Origin: Globisporangium splendens
Taxonomy: Eukaryota > Oomycota > Peronosporomycetes > Pythiales > Pythiaceae
Assembly: GCA_006386115.1 (NCBI GenBank)
Contig: VFIW01000149.1
Location: forward strand, 25,617 to 89,616
DNA length: 64,000 nucleotides
Direction of reading: 5' to 3'
Part shown: piece after piece, positions 62,760 to 64,000 of the stretch
Layout of the letters: each line of letters starts with the position of its first letter
Position numbering within the stretch: position 1 is the stretch's first letter
Notes under the pieces: generated by a model
What the model saw: the letters and a program-made list of their open reading frames with translations, nothing else
Told to the model about the DNA's origin: nothing
The model's database searches: none
Position numbers and translations under genes: made by a program

Positions 62760-63942
62760 AAAGTTTATAGATTTCATGTGATAGGATAAACATGCCATTA
62801 AGTTAAGAGCGACCATGCGCTTTTTTTTTTCAGACGCCTCCATTGGATATTTTTCAGTGTTCATCAAGAGCAGCAAGATTGCGTGCGAGCACAGATCTTC
62901 GTACGATACTTCGGGATACCATTTTACGAGAAGTGCGGCATTCCTCTCGTTATCTCAACAAAATCTTAAACGCACCGCCCACGGCAGGAAATGAACTGTA
63001 GTCCTCGAATTTGTTCGACATCGTCAACGACAACGACGAGTTGTGCCATCTCCTTGATCGATTTTTCGTATTTAATGTACAACTCGAGCAATATCTTCTG
63101 AACTCGATTAAAGTTGCCCTTCATCGACAAAAATCGCCAACACCACTGATTCACCAGCAGTGTGTGGTTCTGGTCAAATAGACTATTAGTTCCGCGTATT
63201 TGCCTTGTAAGGACCAGATGTATACGGTCCAGCTGCTAAGTGCGACAGGTATGTCGCCAGAAAAAGAAGTATATACGTAGTTTACAAAAGTCTATATAAA
63301 TCTAGATAAGGCATGTATGAGGCCAGTGTGAGGCCAGTAAGAACCCATTGAAGTAGTGAATTAGTTGAAGAACAATGCAAAGAAAAGAAGAAAAATCCAG
63401 TAAGAGAAAAAGGAGAAAAAGGAGAAAAAGGAGAAAAAGAGGCGTAGGACACTAGGAGAAGTAAGAGGGAGCCCCTAGGGTAGCCCAGAGTAGCTAGCTG
63501 CGCGAGCAGCGCATTCTAACTCACTTCTCAATCTACTCTCCAACTGCCAAGCGCCCATCCAGACCAGACCAACCCTCCTATCTTCCTTCCTCTCGTTAAG
63601 TGCGCACCTCGTTAAGTTCGTCTCCGGAAAAGTACGACCCCAGTCTTTACAAGTGGTAGCACTTGTTGGTCCTGCTCAGCCCTCGCCTCTCGGTCTTGGT
63701 TCCTTGTCCCTTTGAAAGTCTCCGTCGGTTCCGTCCGGTAGAGCTTTGCTTGTCCCGACTGCGTGCTGCAACCCGCATCACATCGAGAGCTCCTAGCCGG
63801 GTGTTGAGTGGTCTAGTGCCTTTGTGCCTGTCCCTACCGGCTGCCAAGGGAGGATAACGTCTCGATAGCGGTTTAAAGTTGCTGGCTAAACGGTCTGTGG
63901 TTACAAAAGCTCACTGTTGATAGAGCCTGGATAGAGCCGTGG
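62760..63942. other. Non-coding right end, possible retroelement leader
   Basis: Contains a T10 run near 62821, a repeated gaggccagt (63330-63350) and a purine-rich aggagaaaa tandem near 63405-63440. I see no paired LTR inside the window. A minus-strand ORF at 62966-63154 (LLELYIKYEKSIKEMAQ) has no start or domain support and is not called a gene. Confidence 0.35.
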
Positions 63943-64000
63943 ATGCCACGAAAGAAGACTCCCGCCGTCGATCGCTACACCTTCGCTCAGCCTCTCTCTG
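63943..64000 (+). CDS. Possible start of a gene cut by the right edge
   Basis: An ATG at 63943 opens MPRKKTPAVDRYTFAQPLS and runs in frame off the window. The preceding 600 bases lack coding sequence and contain purine-rich and repeated tracts, as expected for the leader of an LTR element. It may be a Gag start or an ordinary gene. Only 19 codons are visible. Confidence 0.25.
   Translation, partial: MPRKKTPAVDRYTFAQPLS

Noticed and set aside
62966..63154. 62-residue minus-strand ORF
   Set aside because: Short, no start context and no known motif.

Overview
The window looks like nuclear DNA of an oomycete (a zoospore-forming stramenopile). The reasons are: short GT-AG introns of about 40-110 bases; an APS kinase/ATP sulfurylase/pyrophosphatase fusion of the kind known from stramenopiles; genes typical of flagellated cells (a DRC11-like IQ-AAA protein and a tubulin-type cytosolic carboxypeptidase); and a chromodomain Ty3/Gypsy retrotransposon. 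The species cannot be told from sequence alone. No rRNA, tRNA or CRISPR feature was recognised.

Bases 1-33,000 hold mostly single-copy housekeeping genes. From left to right: the edge of an EF-hand paralogue; an LRR/coiled-coil/WW protein (461-3449, minus); DRC11 (3752-6473, minus); a 5.3-kb LTR retrotransposon with apparently identical LTRs, inserted 76 bp upstream of the DRC11 start codon (6550-11832); the membrane-anchored trifunctional sulfate-activation enzyme (12201-15251, minus); a decayed cyclic-nucleotide-gated channel (16132-17190, minus); a SulP transporter (17487-19565, plus); a SERF-like protein; an EF-hand protein; a catalase and, 1.8 kb further on, a frameshifted relic of a second catalase; a secreted RNase T2; a mitochondrial EngB-type GTPase; and the carboxypeptidase (29167-32241, minus). 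The SulP gene and the sulfate-activation fusion plausibly serve one pathway: sulfate uptake followed by PAPS synthesis with pyrophosphate removal.

Bases 33,000-62,800 are dominated by a tandem, intronless, strongly diverged gene family: eight open copies and one pseudogene. Members are built from 1-4 copies of a roughly 110-140 residue module. Each module has a W-x(3)-E-x(3)-LLxAW helix, an R-x-[YF]-x-x-F helix, a K-x(3)-L-x-x-[ST][YF]-x-[FY]I helix, a WF-x-[LS]-[ST] helix and a final [LIM]D-x-[ED]-x-[FY] segment. An acidic low-complexity linker and a charged C-terminal coiled coil follow. Two members carry AT-hook-like GRP motifs. The module resembles Myb/SANT or trihelix DNA-binding domains, but I cannot assign it to a named family; this is the most interesting part of the window. 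An amino-acid transporter, an ankyrin-repeat protein and an unknown multi-exon gene are interleaved with the family. The last 1.2 kb is mostly non-coding and ends in what may be the start of another retroelement or gene.
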